A stretch of 64,000 nt of DNA from Pantoea rwandensis (lineage in GTDB: Bacteria > Pseudomonadota > Gammaproteobacteria > Enterobacterales > Enterobacteriaceae), in the NCBI RefSeq assembly GCF_000759475.1, contig NZ_CP009454.1, forward strand, positions 310,001-374,000, written 5' to 3'. Made by a program: the position numbers and the translations under genes. Shown here one piece after another: positions 49,928 to 58,374 of this stretch. The notes beneath the pieces are model-generated. The model made no database searches and was not told the DNA's origin. It saw only the letters and a list, made by a program, of their open reading frames with translations. Numbering within the stretch: position 1 is the stretch's first letter; each line of letters starts with the position of its first letter.

Positions 49928-50800
49928 ATGCACACAGAAATCATTAATATCTGGCCACACGGTGATGCGCCAGGCGCGAGTGATTCGCGCGCTCAGCCGC
50001 AAATCGTCGATCTCGCCAAAGAGTACGAACCCTATGACCGCGCCGCGACCGGCGTGCGTTGCCCTGAAATGGCGATCTGGCACCCGGAAACCTCCAACGG
50101 CATTACGCTGCTGGTCGCGCCCGGCGGCGGCTATCAGCGAGTGCTGATTGACCGTGAAGGCAGTGCCCTCGCCACGTTCTTCACATCGATGGGTTATACG
50201 CTGGCAGTGATGACTTATCGCCTGCCCTACGATGGCCACCACGAAGGTCCCGATGCCCCGCTGGCCGATGCACAACGTGCGGTGCGCGTGTTGCGCGATC
50301 GTGCGCAGCGCGGCATGAACGGTAAATATATTGTGATGATGGGCTTCTCAGCGGGTGGGCATGTGGCTGCCAGCCTGGGGACGCGCTTTGGTGAGAAAAT
50401 TTATCCGGTGCAGGATCAGGCCGACAGCTTCTCGCCGCGCCCGGATGCCATGGTGCTACTCTACCCAGTGATCAGCATGCGCGAGGGTTTGGCACACGAA
50501 AGTTCGCGCACTCGCCTGCTCGGCGCATGGCCGGATCAGAGGTTGATTGATGCGTATTCAATGGAAACGCGCGTACATGCGCAGACACCGCCAACGCTGC
50601 TGATTCACGCTACTGATGATGAAGCGGTTTCGGTGAACAACAGCATGGTGTTTTTCAGCGCCCTGCGTGAACACAAGGTGCCGGTGGAAATTCACTTTTA
50701 TCAGAAAGGCGGCCATGGATTTGGCATTCGCGGCGTCGACGATCTGCCCCTCGCCAGTTGGCCGATGCTGGTCACCGAATGGCTACGCGCTAAGACCTAA
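49928..50800 (+). CDS. Alpha/beta hydrolase (esterase/lipase-like), accessory gene
   Basis: A 290-residue cytoplasmic alpha/beta hydrolase with no signal peptide. The nucleophile elbow GFSAGGH places the catalytic serine near residue 141. APGGGYQ (near 64-70) forms the oxyanion region, HATDDEAV holds the likely catalytic aspartate and GGHGFG the histidine. This pattern is that of acetyl-esterase/acetylxylan-esterase-like proteins (BD-FAE/Aes type). The substrate is unknown; next to kdgK a role in plant sugar or acyl-sugar breakdown is possible but only inferred. It is absent from the equivalent E. coli interval. A palindromic repeat begins at its stop codon. Confidence 0.85.
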   Translation: MHTEIINIWPHGDAPGASDSRAQPQIVDLAKEYEPYDRAATGVRCPEMAIWHPETSNGITLLVAPGGGYQRVLIDREGSALATFFTSMGYTLAVMTYRLPYDGHHEGPDAPLADAQRAVRVLRDRAQRGMNGKYIVMMGFSAGGHVAASLGTRFGEKIYPVQDQADSFSPRPDAMVLLYPVISMREGLAHESSRTRLLGAWPDQRLIDAYSMETRVHAQTPPTLLIHATDDEAVSVNNSMVFFSALREHKVPVEIHFYQKGGHGFGIRGVDDLPLASWPMLVTEWLRAKT

Positions 50801-50925
50801 TCCCCTTCATACTTTGCACTGCAGCGGCGTTGGCCGCGCGCGTTCGCCCCAGTCACTGGCTTAAGTCAGCGCCTGGGGATGAACACACTTGCCGCCTTGC
50901 TGCAGCTCAAATTATTTCGGGGATA
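50801..50925. repeat. Dispersed palindromic element (YPAL-like) after the hydrolase gene
   Basis: Starts TCCCCTTCATACTTTGCA and has the centre CGCCCCAGTCACTGGCTTAAG..AGCGCCTGGGGATGAAC, then GCCGCCTTGCTGCAGCTC and AAATTATTTCGGGGATA. From memory this is the layout of an enterobacterial palindromic element (YPAL in Yersinia). The outer ends (TCCCC..GGGGA) are inverted. It begins directly after the TAA of the hydrolase gene. Confidence 0.6.
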
Positions 50926-50972
50926 ATTCATGCCCTGAAACGCAGCTACGATGGCTGCATGGATGCGCTGTT

Positions 50973-51022
50973 CAAAAGCACCCCAAGGCGCTTTTGTGCT
51001 GCCACTCAAATTATTTTGGCGA
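50973..51022. repeat. Hairpin plus partial second copy of the element's right end
   Basis: CAAAAGC (50973-50979) pairs with GCTTTTG (50990-50996). At 51004-51022 ACTCAAATTATTTTGGCGA repeats the right-hand end of the element at 50901-50925 with a few changes. It suggests an eroded neighbouring copy. Confidence 0.45.
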
Positions 51023-51080
51023 TCTCATGTGCCATGAATTATAAGACTCGATAACTCGACCATGAATGATAAAACCTGTG

Positions 51081-52595
51081 TCATGACGATGGTTGAGCCG
51101 GGTCGGTCGCGCTCGCGCTGCCGTTACTTTCCGGTTTAGCTTCATCAGAAGCCGCCGGTGCTGCAGGAGCATCCGGTACCTTCATCACTTTATCCCAGCC
51201 GTCCTGCAGCATCTTCACGTTGGTCTCAGCTTCACCTTGTGGTTGAATCAGCACCATCGTCAGTTCCTGCGTCAGCTGCTGGCGCAATTCCTGATTCAGC
51301 TGATCACGCGTCAACCCACTGAGAAACGCCTGACGCAGCTTTTGATACTGCTCCGGCGCAATATCCACCACCGCATTCTGCTGCGAGCGCAGACGCTGCC
51401 CCATCAAGATATCGGTATCCGTGCGCGCATAGGTGGCGAACAGCTTATTCAGTTCCAGCAGCTTCTGCGCCATCAGCGCATCGAACTCATCCTGCGGTAA
51501 ACCTTTATCTCGCACTGCCGCCAGTTCTTTCGCCACCTGGTTCATGTTCTGCGCCAGCGATGCGTTCGGGCTGTCCATGTTGATGGAACACTGCGCACGC
51601 TGGTACAGCACGCGGCAATCAAAGCCCACCTGCACGCTCTGTGCTTTGCTGTCCGCCAGTGCGCGTTGCACATGCCAGAACAGCGCTTCACGCGCCAAAT
51701 CACTCTGCCAATAGTGCTGTAAGTTTTGCGAGTCACGAATCGGTTGCCACGGCGTATCCCAGACCAGCGACAGGCGATCCTGACTCATCCCGCCATTGAC
51801 CAGGTTGACGGGCTGATGTGGCAAAGGAGACAGCGTAGGCAGCGCTGCGGGCGCCACCCGTTTACCCTTCAGCACGGAGAAGGTTTTGTTGATTTGTTCT
51901 GCCATGCTGCGGCTGTCAACGTTGCCCACCACATACAGGGTCATGCCATCCGGCGTGTACCACTGCTGATAGAAGCTGTTGAGCTGTGCAATATCGACCG
52001 GCGCGCGCGGCTGTTCGCCCGGATCGTGCGCCAGCATCGCGGAACCCTTGAGACGGTAACGCCACCAGACATCCTGGGTATTTGGCGGCCAGGTGGCGAT
52101 GGGATCGGTCGCGGTCAGCGCGGTTGATACCACCTGCTCATTGATGGTCATTTTCCCTGCGGTTGCCGCCAGCCAGTTCAGCGCTTCTTTCAGCAGCTCC
52201 GGGCGGTTGTTAGGCAAGCTCAGGTTGTATTGGGTGTAATCGTACGACGAGATCGCTGGCGGCAACGGGCGTTGCGGATCCATGGCTTGCTGCCACAGTG
52301 CACGCTGCTGATTGGTATCCAGCGCGGTGTTGTGCACCATTGCCAGACGCGGTATCAGATGGCTGAAACCGGTTTGCTGAGCGCTCTCCACCAGTGAACC
52401 GGTGTTAACAATCAGACGTAATTCAATACGATCGCTTGGACGTTGTGGCGTGGTGAGTAACTGCCAGCTAAAACCATTGTCCAGTTTGCCTTCCTGCCAC
52501 GCGGGATCGGGCTGGAGTGTCTCGGCGTGCGCGCCAAAGCCGGATGCCGCAAGGATTAATCCGCCAACCAAAAGTCGAATTCTGGTGCCCTGCAT
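51081..52595 (-). CDS. yhjJ: M16 peptidase-like periplasmic protein YhjJ (active site degenerate)
   Basis: A 504-residue protein with a signal peptide (MQGTRIRLLVGGLILAASG..AHA) and an insulinase/M16 fold. ELRLIVNTGSLVE, FYQQWYTPDGMTLYVVGNVD and RLSLVWDTPWQPI match E. coli YhjJ. Where active M16 enzymes have HxxEH, this protein reads HLIPR, so the metal-binding second His and catalytic Glu are missing. It is probably non-proteolytic. The C-terminus is Ala/Pro/Ser-rich. It is transcribed in the same direction as dctA behind a strong hairpin. Confidence 0.93.
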   Translation of the reverse strand: MQGTRIRLLVGGLILAASGFGAHAETLQPDPAWQEGKLDNGFSWQLLTTPQRPSDRIELRLIVNTGSLVESAQQTGFSHLIPRLAMVHNTALDTNQQRALWQQAMDPQRPLPPAISSYDYTQYNLSLPNNRPELLKEALNWLAATAGKMTINEQVVSTALTATDPIATWPPNTQDVWWRYRLKGSAMLAHDPGEQPRAPVDIAQLNSFYQQWYTPDGMTLYVVGNVDSRSMAEQINKTFSVLKGKRVAPAALPTLSPLPHQPVNLVNGGMSQDRLSLVWDTPWQPIRDSQNLQHYWQSDLAREALFWHVQRALADSKAQSVQVGFDCRVLYQRAQCSINMDSPNASLAQNMNQVAKELAAVRDKGLPQDEFDALMAQKLLELNKLFATYARTDTDILMGQRLRSQQNAVVDIAPEQYQKLRQAFLSGLTRDQLNQELRQQLTQELTMVLIQPQGEAETNVKMLQDGWDKVMKVPDAPAAPAASDEAKPESNGSASATDPAQPSS

Positions 52596-52777
52596 GTGAA
52601 CCCCTACATAAACAGATCAACGCTCGTTATCGCGACATGTGCGGTCACATCTTTGGTGACCGGCGCGGCCATTAGCCGCCACGTTTAATGAAGAACAGAC
52701 TCTTTGACCACAGGAAGGTCAGGATGTCGCGCAACGAGGTAAAAAATCGGGAAAAAAATCAATGGGGTTTATTATGC

Positions 52778-52814
52778 AAATGCCCGCTGTCAGGGCAAGC
52801 GACAGCGGGCATTT
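52778..52814. terminator. Terminator of dctA
   Basis: A perfect 14-bp stem, AAATGCCCGCTGTC (52778-52791) with GACAGCGGGCATTT (52801-52814), 26 bases after the dctA stop on the minus strand. The U-tract is short on both strands, but the stem is very stable. Confidence 0.82.
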
Positions 52815-52840
52815 CTCGGGAAATTAACGCAAATAGGCGA

Positions 52841-54121
52841 TCAGACGCTGGTTTGTGAGGCGTTATTGACCTTTTTCGCTGAAGAAAGCGTCGCTTTCAT
52901 CTGCTTCTCATCCAGCTGACCGACCCACTTCGCCACGACAACCGTCGCCACGCCGTTACCCACCAGGTTGGTCAATGCACGCGCTTCAGACATAAAGCGG
53001 TCGATACCCAGAATCAGCGCCAGACCTGCTACCGGCAAATGTCCGACTGCAGACAAGGTGGCCGCCAGCACGATAAAGCCACTGCCGGTCACGCCCGCTG
53101 CGCCTTTTGAGGAGAGCAGCAACACCACTAACAACGTGATCTGGTGGAAGATATCCATGTGCGCATTGGTGGCCTGGGCAATGAATACCGCCGCCATGGT
53201 CAGGTAAATCGAGGTGCCATCAAGGTTAAAAGAGTAACCCGTTGGAATAACGAGACCCACCACCGATTTCTTACAACCCAGCTTCTCCATCTTGTCGAGC
53301 ATACGCGGCAGCGCAGATTCAGATGAAGAGGTACCCAGCACGATCAGCAGCTCTTCTTTGATGTAGGCAACAAATTTGAAGATGTTGAAGCCGGCCCAGC
53401 GTGCAATCAAACCTAACACCACCACCACAAACAGCACGCAGGTGATGTAGAAGCAGATGATCAGCTGACCGAGCTGCACCAGTGAGCCCACGCCGTATTT
53501 ACCGATGGTAAACGCCATGGCACCGAAAGCACCGATAGGCGCGAGGCGCATAATCATGTTGATCACGCCGAAGATCACTTTCGAGAAGCTCTCAATGACG
53601 TTAAACATCACGGTTCCGGCGTTACCCAAGCGATGCAGGGCGAAACCAAACAGGATGGCGAACAACAGCACCTGCAAGATGTTACCGCTGGCAAAGGCAC
53701 CGATCACGCTACTCGGAATGATATCGAGCAAGAAGGCAATAACGCCCTGATCCTGTGCTTGCTGGGCGTAAACCGCCACGGCTTTGGCATCCAACGTCGC
53801 GGGATCAACGTTCATGCCCGCACCCGGCTGCACCACGTTAACCACCACCAGGCCAATAATCAGCGCGATGGTGCTGACAATTTCAAAGTAGAGCAGCGCG
53901 ACTGCGCCAGTCCGTCCAACTGCTTTCATGCTCTCCATGCCGGCAATACCGGTCACCACCGTACAGAAAATCACGGGGGCGATGATCATCTTGATCAGCT
54001 TAACGAAACCATCGCCAAGCGGCTTCATTTGCGCGCCTAACTCAGGATAGTAATGGCCCAACAGAACGCCGATGCCGATGGCAACCAGCACCTGAAAGTA
54101 GAGGCTTTTGAACAGTTTCAT
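52841..54121 (-). CDS. dctA: C4-dicarboxylate/proton symporter DctA
   Basis: Aerobic importer of succinate, fumarate, malate and aspartate (DAACS family, 426 residues). [38 protein letters not shown] and [21 protein letters not shown] (the serine-rich re-entrant loop) are nearly identical to E. coli. [27 protein letters not shown] and [20 protein letters not shown] follow. The ATG at 54121 ([12 protein letters not shown]) is conserved; the longer frame is not. In E. coli transcription needs DcuSR and CRP; I could not place those sites securely in the 230-base upstream gap. Confidence 0.97.
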   Translation of the reverse strand: MKLFKSLYFQVLVAIGIGVLLGHYYPELGAQMKPLGDGFVKLIKMIIAPVIFCTVVTGIAGMESMKAVGRTGAVALLYFEIVSTIALIIGLVVVNVVQPGAGMNVDPATLDAKAVAVYAQQAQDQGVIAFLLDIIPSSVIGAFASGNILQVLLFAILFGFALHRLGNAGTVMFNVIESFSKVIFGVINMIMRLAPIGAFGAMAFTIGKYGVGSLVQLGQLIICFYITCVLFVVVVLGLIARWAGFNIFKFVAYIKEELLIVLGTSSSESALPRMLDKMEKLGCKKSVVGLVIPTGYSFNLDGTSIYLTMAAVFIAQATNAHMDIFHQITLLVVLLLSSKGAAGVTGSGFIVLAATLSAVGHLPVAGLALILGIDRFMSEARALTNLVGNGVATVVVAKWVGQLDEKQMKATLSSAKKVNNASQTSV

Positions 54122-54351
54122 AACAGGTGTCCAGGTATAGACGGAATTCACCGCCGTTATTATGGAGAACGCATGCGGCAAGCCGCCTGGAAGCGAAAAA
54201 CCTTACCGATTGCGGGAAAATAACACTCCATTAACAGGATTAATATACCCTTACATTCCTTACAAAAGTTACAAAACTCTAACTATGAACTGAAACGCTT
54301 CAGCAAACCGCTTGATAGCAATTTCGTGAGTAAAATCAATAAACAATGTGA

Positions 54352-56367
54352 TTATTCAGGATGTGACGAGCTGTCAAGCCAGCGTTGGTTGAAGACGTTG
54401 AGAGAGAGCGCTTCAGCGTATAAGTAGCCTTGCCCTATCGTAATTCCGCGTGCCAGCAGCCAGTCTCGCTGCTCATCGGTTTCCACGCCTTCAGCAATAA
54501 CATCAAGATGAATGATGTCCGCAATCGCCGCGACAATACGCACCATGGTGTCATCATCCGGTAGCGCCGCAACAAAACTGCGGTCCATCTTCAGCTTGTT
54601 CACCGGCAGCGCTTTAAACTGATGCAGGTAATTGAGATTGGAATAACCCATGCCAAAATCATCCAGCGCCACGGCCACGCCGGTTTGCTGCAGTGAACGC
54701 AGCAGCGAAATCGCTTGCTCGGCATCGCCAATCTGCGCGGTTTCGGTAATTTCCAGCACGAAATTGCCAGGTGCAATACGATGGCGCTCCAGCAAGCCCT
54801 GCAAATGGCTCACCATGCTGGGGTCACGCAACTGCACTGCCGAAATATTGACGCTCAGCGGAATATTGATACCCAGCTTCTGCCACGCGGCAAGGATGCG
54901 GCAGGCTTCTTCAAACACCCAGCGCCCAATCGCGGAAATCACCCCAATCTCTTCCGCGCTGGCAATAAACTCTTCTGACAAACCATAGCTGCCATCCGGC
55001 ATACGCATACGCAATAGCGCTTCCGCACCCGCCAGCTCACCGGTTTGCATATTGATTTGCGGCTGCAGGTAAAGTGCAAATTGACCATCCTGCAACCCCT
55101 GCAGGATATCGTGCTCCTGCGTCAGGCGTTTTTGCGCCCGCTCAGTCAGCGCCGGATCAAAGAACAGAATCTGGTTTTTGCCCTGATGACGCGCCGACAT
55201 CATTGCCGAGGTCGCGCGGTCGAGTTGCTCGCTGGCGCTGACAACGCTGTCATCATGCAGCGCCAGACCAATACTGGCGTTTGGGCGCAGTTGTAACTGA
55301 TGTAAATTCACCGGCTGGTTGATGCGAATCATCAGGTTACGCGCAAGGCGCATGGCGCGGAACGGGTTGTGCGCACGCTTCATCAGTAGCGCGAAATCAC
55401 TGGGTCCGGTTTGCGCCAGCAGGGTGTGATCGTCAACGGTGCTGCGAATCTTCTCCACCAGCGTCAGCATCAGGGTATCGCGCTGTTCATCACTCAGTAC
55501 ACCGTTGGCTTCCTGCAGCGTTTCGATACGAATCACCATCAATCCCCACGGCTGACGGCTATGGCGATGGCTGGCGTGCTGATCCAGTAACGCAAGGAAC
55601 AGGGCACGGTTGGGCAGGTCGGTCACAGCAAAATGGGTGGTCATGCGACTCATTTCATCATGAATCGACTCCAGCACCTGCTGATTGCGATTGTAACTGC
55701 GAATCAGCATACCGATTTCATCGTCGCGATGATTATTCGGCAGATCGAGCTTGTGCGTGAGGATGGCCTGCGGCGGCAACTCCTGCAAATCACGCGACAG
55801 ATTACGTAACGGGTGAACAATCAAGCGATTGATACACCAGCTAATCGACACCGAGAGGATCAGCGCCAGCAGCAAATAGGTGGTGATCATCGTCGATAAC
55901 GTGCTCAGCAGAAACTGATAAACGCGCGACGAGTCAGCCTGCAGCACCAGATAGGCAATCGGTTTGGGCAGCCCGGTGCGTTCAACTGAATAGAGCGGTA
56001 GGGTAATTTGCACCGGCAGCTCAAACAGACGCGCCACAAAACGCGGCACCGGTTTTTCCGGCACAAAATCGGCGTGCAGCGCCTGAAACGCATTCGGCAA
56101 TACCACATCGGCACGAGACAGGATGCCCGCCGGTTTCAGTGTATTAAGGATGCGTTCGGCTTGCGGAATATCGCCTTTCAGAACGGCTTCTGACAGCGGT
56201 TGGCGCACCGTGTGCGCGATATTTTCCATCTGCTGGGCGTAGTCAATCCTGCGCTGCTGCACAAAGTGGAATAACTGGATGACGATAAAAATGCTGATGG
56301 TCACCATTGCCACGGCGGACACCGTTGCCATCTGTTTTATCGTTAACGAGCGACTAACGCGCAACAA
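54352..56367 (-). CDS. pdeK: HAMP-GGDEF-EAL membrane protein, probable c-di-GMP phosphodiesterase PdeK (YhjK)
   Basis: A 671-residue inner-membrane protein with a first helix at about 12-32, a periplasmic region, a second helix near 157-180 (LLALILSVSISWCINRLIV), a HAMP segment, a degenerate GGDEF domain and a C-terminal EAL domain. The GGDEF site reads GPSDF, so no cyclase activity is expected. The EAL domain is intact: GAEALLRMR, SVNISAVQL, EITETAQ, ALDDFGMGYSNL, KMDRSFV, AEGVET. The N-terminus matches E. coli YhjK (SRSLTIKQMA). It is close to the cellulose genes, as in E. coli. Confidence 0.92.
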   Translation of the reverse strand: MLRVSRSLTIKQMATVSAVAMVTISIFIVIQLFHFVQQRRIDYAQQMENIAHTVRQPLSEAVLKGDIPQAERILNTLKPAGILSRADVVLPNAFQALHADFVPEKPVPRFVARLFELPVQITLPLYSVERTGLPKPIAYLVLQADSSRVYQFLLSTLSTMITTYLLLALILSVSISWCINRLIVHPLRNLSRDLQELPPQAILTHKLDLPNNHRDDEIGMLIRSYNRNQQVLESIHDEMSRMTTHFAVTDLPNRALFLALLDQHASHRHSRQPWGLMVIRIETLQEANGVLSDEQRDTLMLTLVEKIRSTVDDHTLLAQTGPSDFALLMKRAHNPFRAMRLARNLMIRINQPVNLHQLQLRPNASIGLALHDDSVVSASEQLDRATSAMMSARHQGKNQILFFDPALTERAQKRLTQEHDILQGLQDGQFALYLQPQINMQTGELAGAEALLRMRMPDGSYGLSEEFIASAEEIGVISAIGRWVFEEACRILAAWQKLGINIPLSVNISAVQLRDPSMVSHLQGLLERHRIAPGNFVLEITETAQIGDAEQAISLLRSLQQTGVAVALDDFGMGYSNLNYLHQFKALPVNKLKMDRSFVAALPDDDTMVRIVAAIADIIHLDVIAEGVETDEQRDWLLARGITIGQGYLYAEALSLNVFNQRWLDSSSHPE

Positions 56368-56545
56368 AAACCTCTCCCGGCGGCTAAAGCCGTGTATTTA
56401 GATGAAATGCGCAGCGAGTATATCGCAGGTGAGCATTGTTATGCGCCGGGATAAAGTCGAAAAAAGGCAGGAAGGGCGAGATAAAGTGGTGATTAGGAAT
56501 TGTGCACGTTAAAGTCGCGGCGCAAAGTTTGCGCCGCGACCCCAA

Positions 56546-58186
56546 CTATTGCGGATAAGGCACCCAATCGCCGCCGTTCAGACGAATCCAGGGTTTACCC
56601 TGATACATCATCACCACCGCATTATCATTCTCGGACACCACCGGTGATTGCGGCAAATTATCCGCTAACATCGACATATTGACGTTCGGGGCGTTAAATA
56701 CCTGACCATCCACCACACGGGAAATGATTTCGGAAATCGCCAGCAGGCTGGTTGGCGTATCAATGCTCAACGGCTGCCCCTGATGCGGCGCTTTCATCCC
56801 GACAAATTTAATGCCCACCGGTACATGCGTAATGCCTGGGCTGGGAATATCACGCAGACCGGACATCTGCATTTTATCGCCCTGCAGTGCAGCACCGTGC
56901 TCCGGCACCACCAACACCATCACGCGGCGACCCGATTTCTCCAGATTGGTCAGGAACGTATCCAGCTGATCAAACAGTACTTTAGCGCGCGGTTGCCAGT
57001 CAGCGGTACGCGTGCTGCCGAGCTCGCGCGTGCCGTCATGCAACGGAATCAGGTTGTAGAAGGTGGCACTGCGCGCATCGCTGCTTTTGGTGCGATCGTC
57101 GAGCCAGCGCTGCATCAATTGACCGTCATTAAACACCGGCGAACCATCAAACGAAGTCAATTCTGGTGCTATTCCCGCTTGTGACATCAGCGGTGCCTGC
57201 AAATTGCCCTCTTCACGTAACTCTTTGAGATAGTTACCAAACACGCCGGTATGATCCATCATCAGTTCCTGCTTAAAGCCCAGCTTCGCCAGATTATCAA
57301 ACAGATAGCAGCGCTGGTCGGTGGCCTTATACAGATTGGAGTGTGAAGTCTGGCCGCAGCTGGCACGCAATAAACGGATCCCCGCCGGACCGCTGTAGCC
57401 GGTGGCTGAGTTGTAGTTGTTCAGCAGAATATCGAAGTGTTTCCACAAGGGATGATCACGCAGCTGGGCCACATCCATATCCGACCAGGACAGCGAACAG
57501 ATGTTGATCACTAAAATATCAAACGGCTGCGAGTCCGCGGGTAGCGCATCCGGGAAATGGGTCGCGCGCTGGCGCTCACTGTCGTAGAAGCGATTGAGCC
57601 AGGACGTCAGATTGGCGCTGGTCGGCGGTGCTGACTGGTCCAGGCCATCCGGTGCTTTGGTTGCCGCAGGTGGGTTGCTCAGTCCCACTTCCGGGGTCGC
57701 CGCTTTGGTTGGCAGCAGATTCATCGCCGGTCCGGCAATGGTCAGCACGTTAAGCCAGATCAGCATCAGTGACACCAGCACTGTGATGCGAATCCACTGG
57801 GCGACAAACAGGTACAGCACCAGCAAGACAAAGCCTGCACCGATCATCTGCCAGTTAATAAAGCGCTCCAGTAGATCGAGCAGATAAGCAGAGGAGAAGC
57901 CCGCAACCTGGCTGCCCTGGCTCATGATTGATTCCAGCCCCGGCAGCCAGGTGTCATGCCAGAACAGCGCGAAGCCAATCGGCAGCGAAATCCAATGGCG
58001 CACACGGTGCAAACGACGTGACGGCAGCGGGAATAGCAGCCAGGCCAGGAACACCAGATTGCTCAGCGCATGAAAATTCAGGTAGCCGTACCACAACAGA
58101 CCAAATTTGATCAGGAAGTAGAAATTCCAGCCGCCGAGACCGCGCCACCACGAAGCGTGCAGCGTCGAAGGTTTGTTATCACTCAT
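56546..58186 (-). CDS. bcsG: Cellulose phosphoethanolamine transferase BcsG
   Basis: An inner-membrane protein of 546 residues with about five N-terminal membrane helices and a periplasmic alkaline-phosphatase-fold domain. It transfers phosphoethanolamine from phosphatidylethanolamine to cellulose. LLVINICSLSW-like ILVINICSLSWSDMDVAQL opens the catalytic domain. The nucleophile serine is in ATGYSGPAGIRLLRASCGQTSH, and VVPEHGAALQGDKMQ carries metal-binding residues. The ATG at 58186 overlaps the bcsF stop by one base. The C-terminus (RLNGGDWVPYPQ) is identical to E. coli. Confidence 0.96.
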   Translation of the reverse strand: MSDNKPSTLHASWWRGLGGWNFYFLIKFGLLWYGYLNFHALSNLVFLAWLLFPLPSRRLHRVRHWISLPIGFALFWHDTWLPGLESIMSQGSQVAGFSSAYLLDLLERFINWQMIGAGFVLLVLYLFVAQWIRITVLVSLMLIWLNVLTIAGPAMNLLPTKAATPEVGLSNPPAATKAPDGLDQSAPPTSANLTSWLNRFYDSERQRATHFPDALPADSQPFDILVINICSLSWSDMDVAQLRDHPLWKHFDILLNNYNSATGYSGPAGIRLLRASCGQTSHSNLYKATDQRCYLFDNLAKLGFKQELMMDHTGVFGNYLKELREEGNLQAPLMSQAGIAPELTSFDGSPVFNDGQLMQRWLDDRTKSSDARSATFYNLIPLHDGTRELGSTRTADWQPRAKVLFDQLDTFLTNLEKSGRRVMVLVVPEHGAALQGDKMQMSGLRDIPSPGITHVPVGIKFVGMKAPHQGQPLSIDTPTSLLAISEIISRVVDGQVFNAPNVNMSMLADNLPQSPVVSENDNAVVMMYQGKPWIRLNGGDWVPYPQ

Positions 58187-58374
58187 TACGGTTTGGTATC
58201 CGTTTTCGCAGATTTGCGTTGCCACTGCCCTTCCGACTTCAGCGCACGCGGTGGCAGCAGACGCATCAGCAGGCTGGTGCTACTGCGCGGTAACCAGCGC
58301 ACGAACAACGATTTCAGGAACAGTAAAATTAATAACAGCAGGATCGCCACCTGCACCCAATCCATCAGTGTCAT
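58186..58374 (-). CDS. bcsF: Cellulose biosynthesis small membrane protein BcsF
   Basis: A 62-residue protein with one hydrophobic segment (about residues 5-24, MDWVQVAILLLLILLFLKS) and a basic cytoplasmic tail. The sequence is poorly conserved, but size, topology and position between bcsE and bcsG identify it. In E. coli BcsF is the membrane anchor that recruits BcsE and activates BcsG. Its start overlaps the bcsE stop by one base. Confidence 0.88.
   Translation of the reverse strand: MTLMDWVQVAILLLLILLFLKSLFVRWLPRSSTSLLMRLLPPRALKSEGQWQRKSAKTDTKP

Noticed and set aside
54300..54351. Possible CRP site upstream of dctA (CGTGA-N6-TCAAT)
   Set aside because: Right half is poor and I could not locate a promoter at a suitable distance, so it is not listed as a feature.
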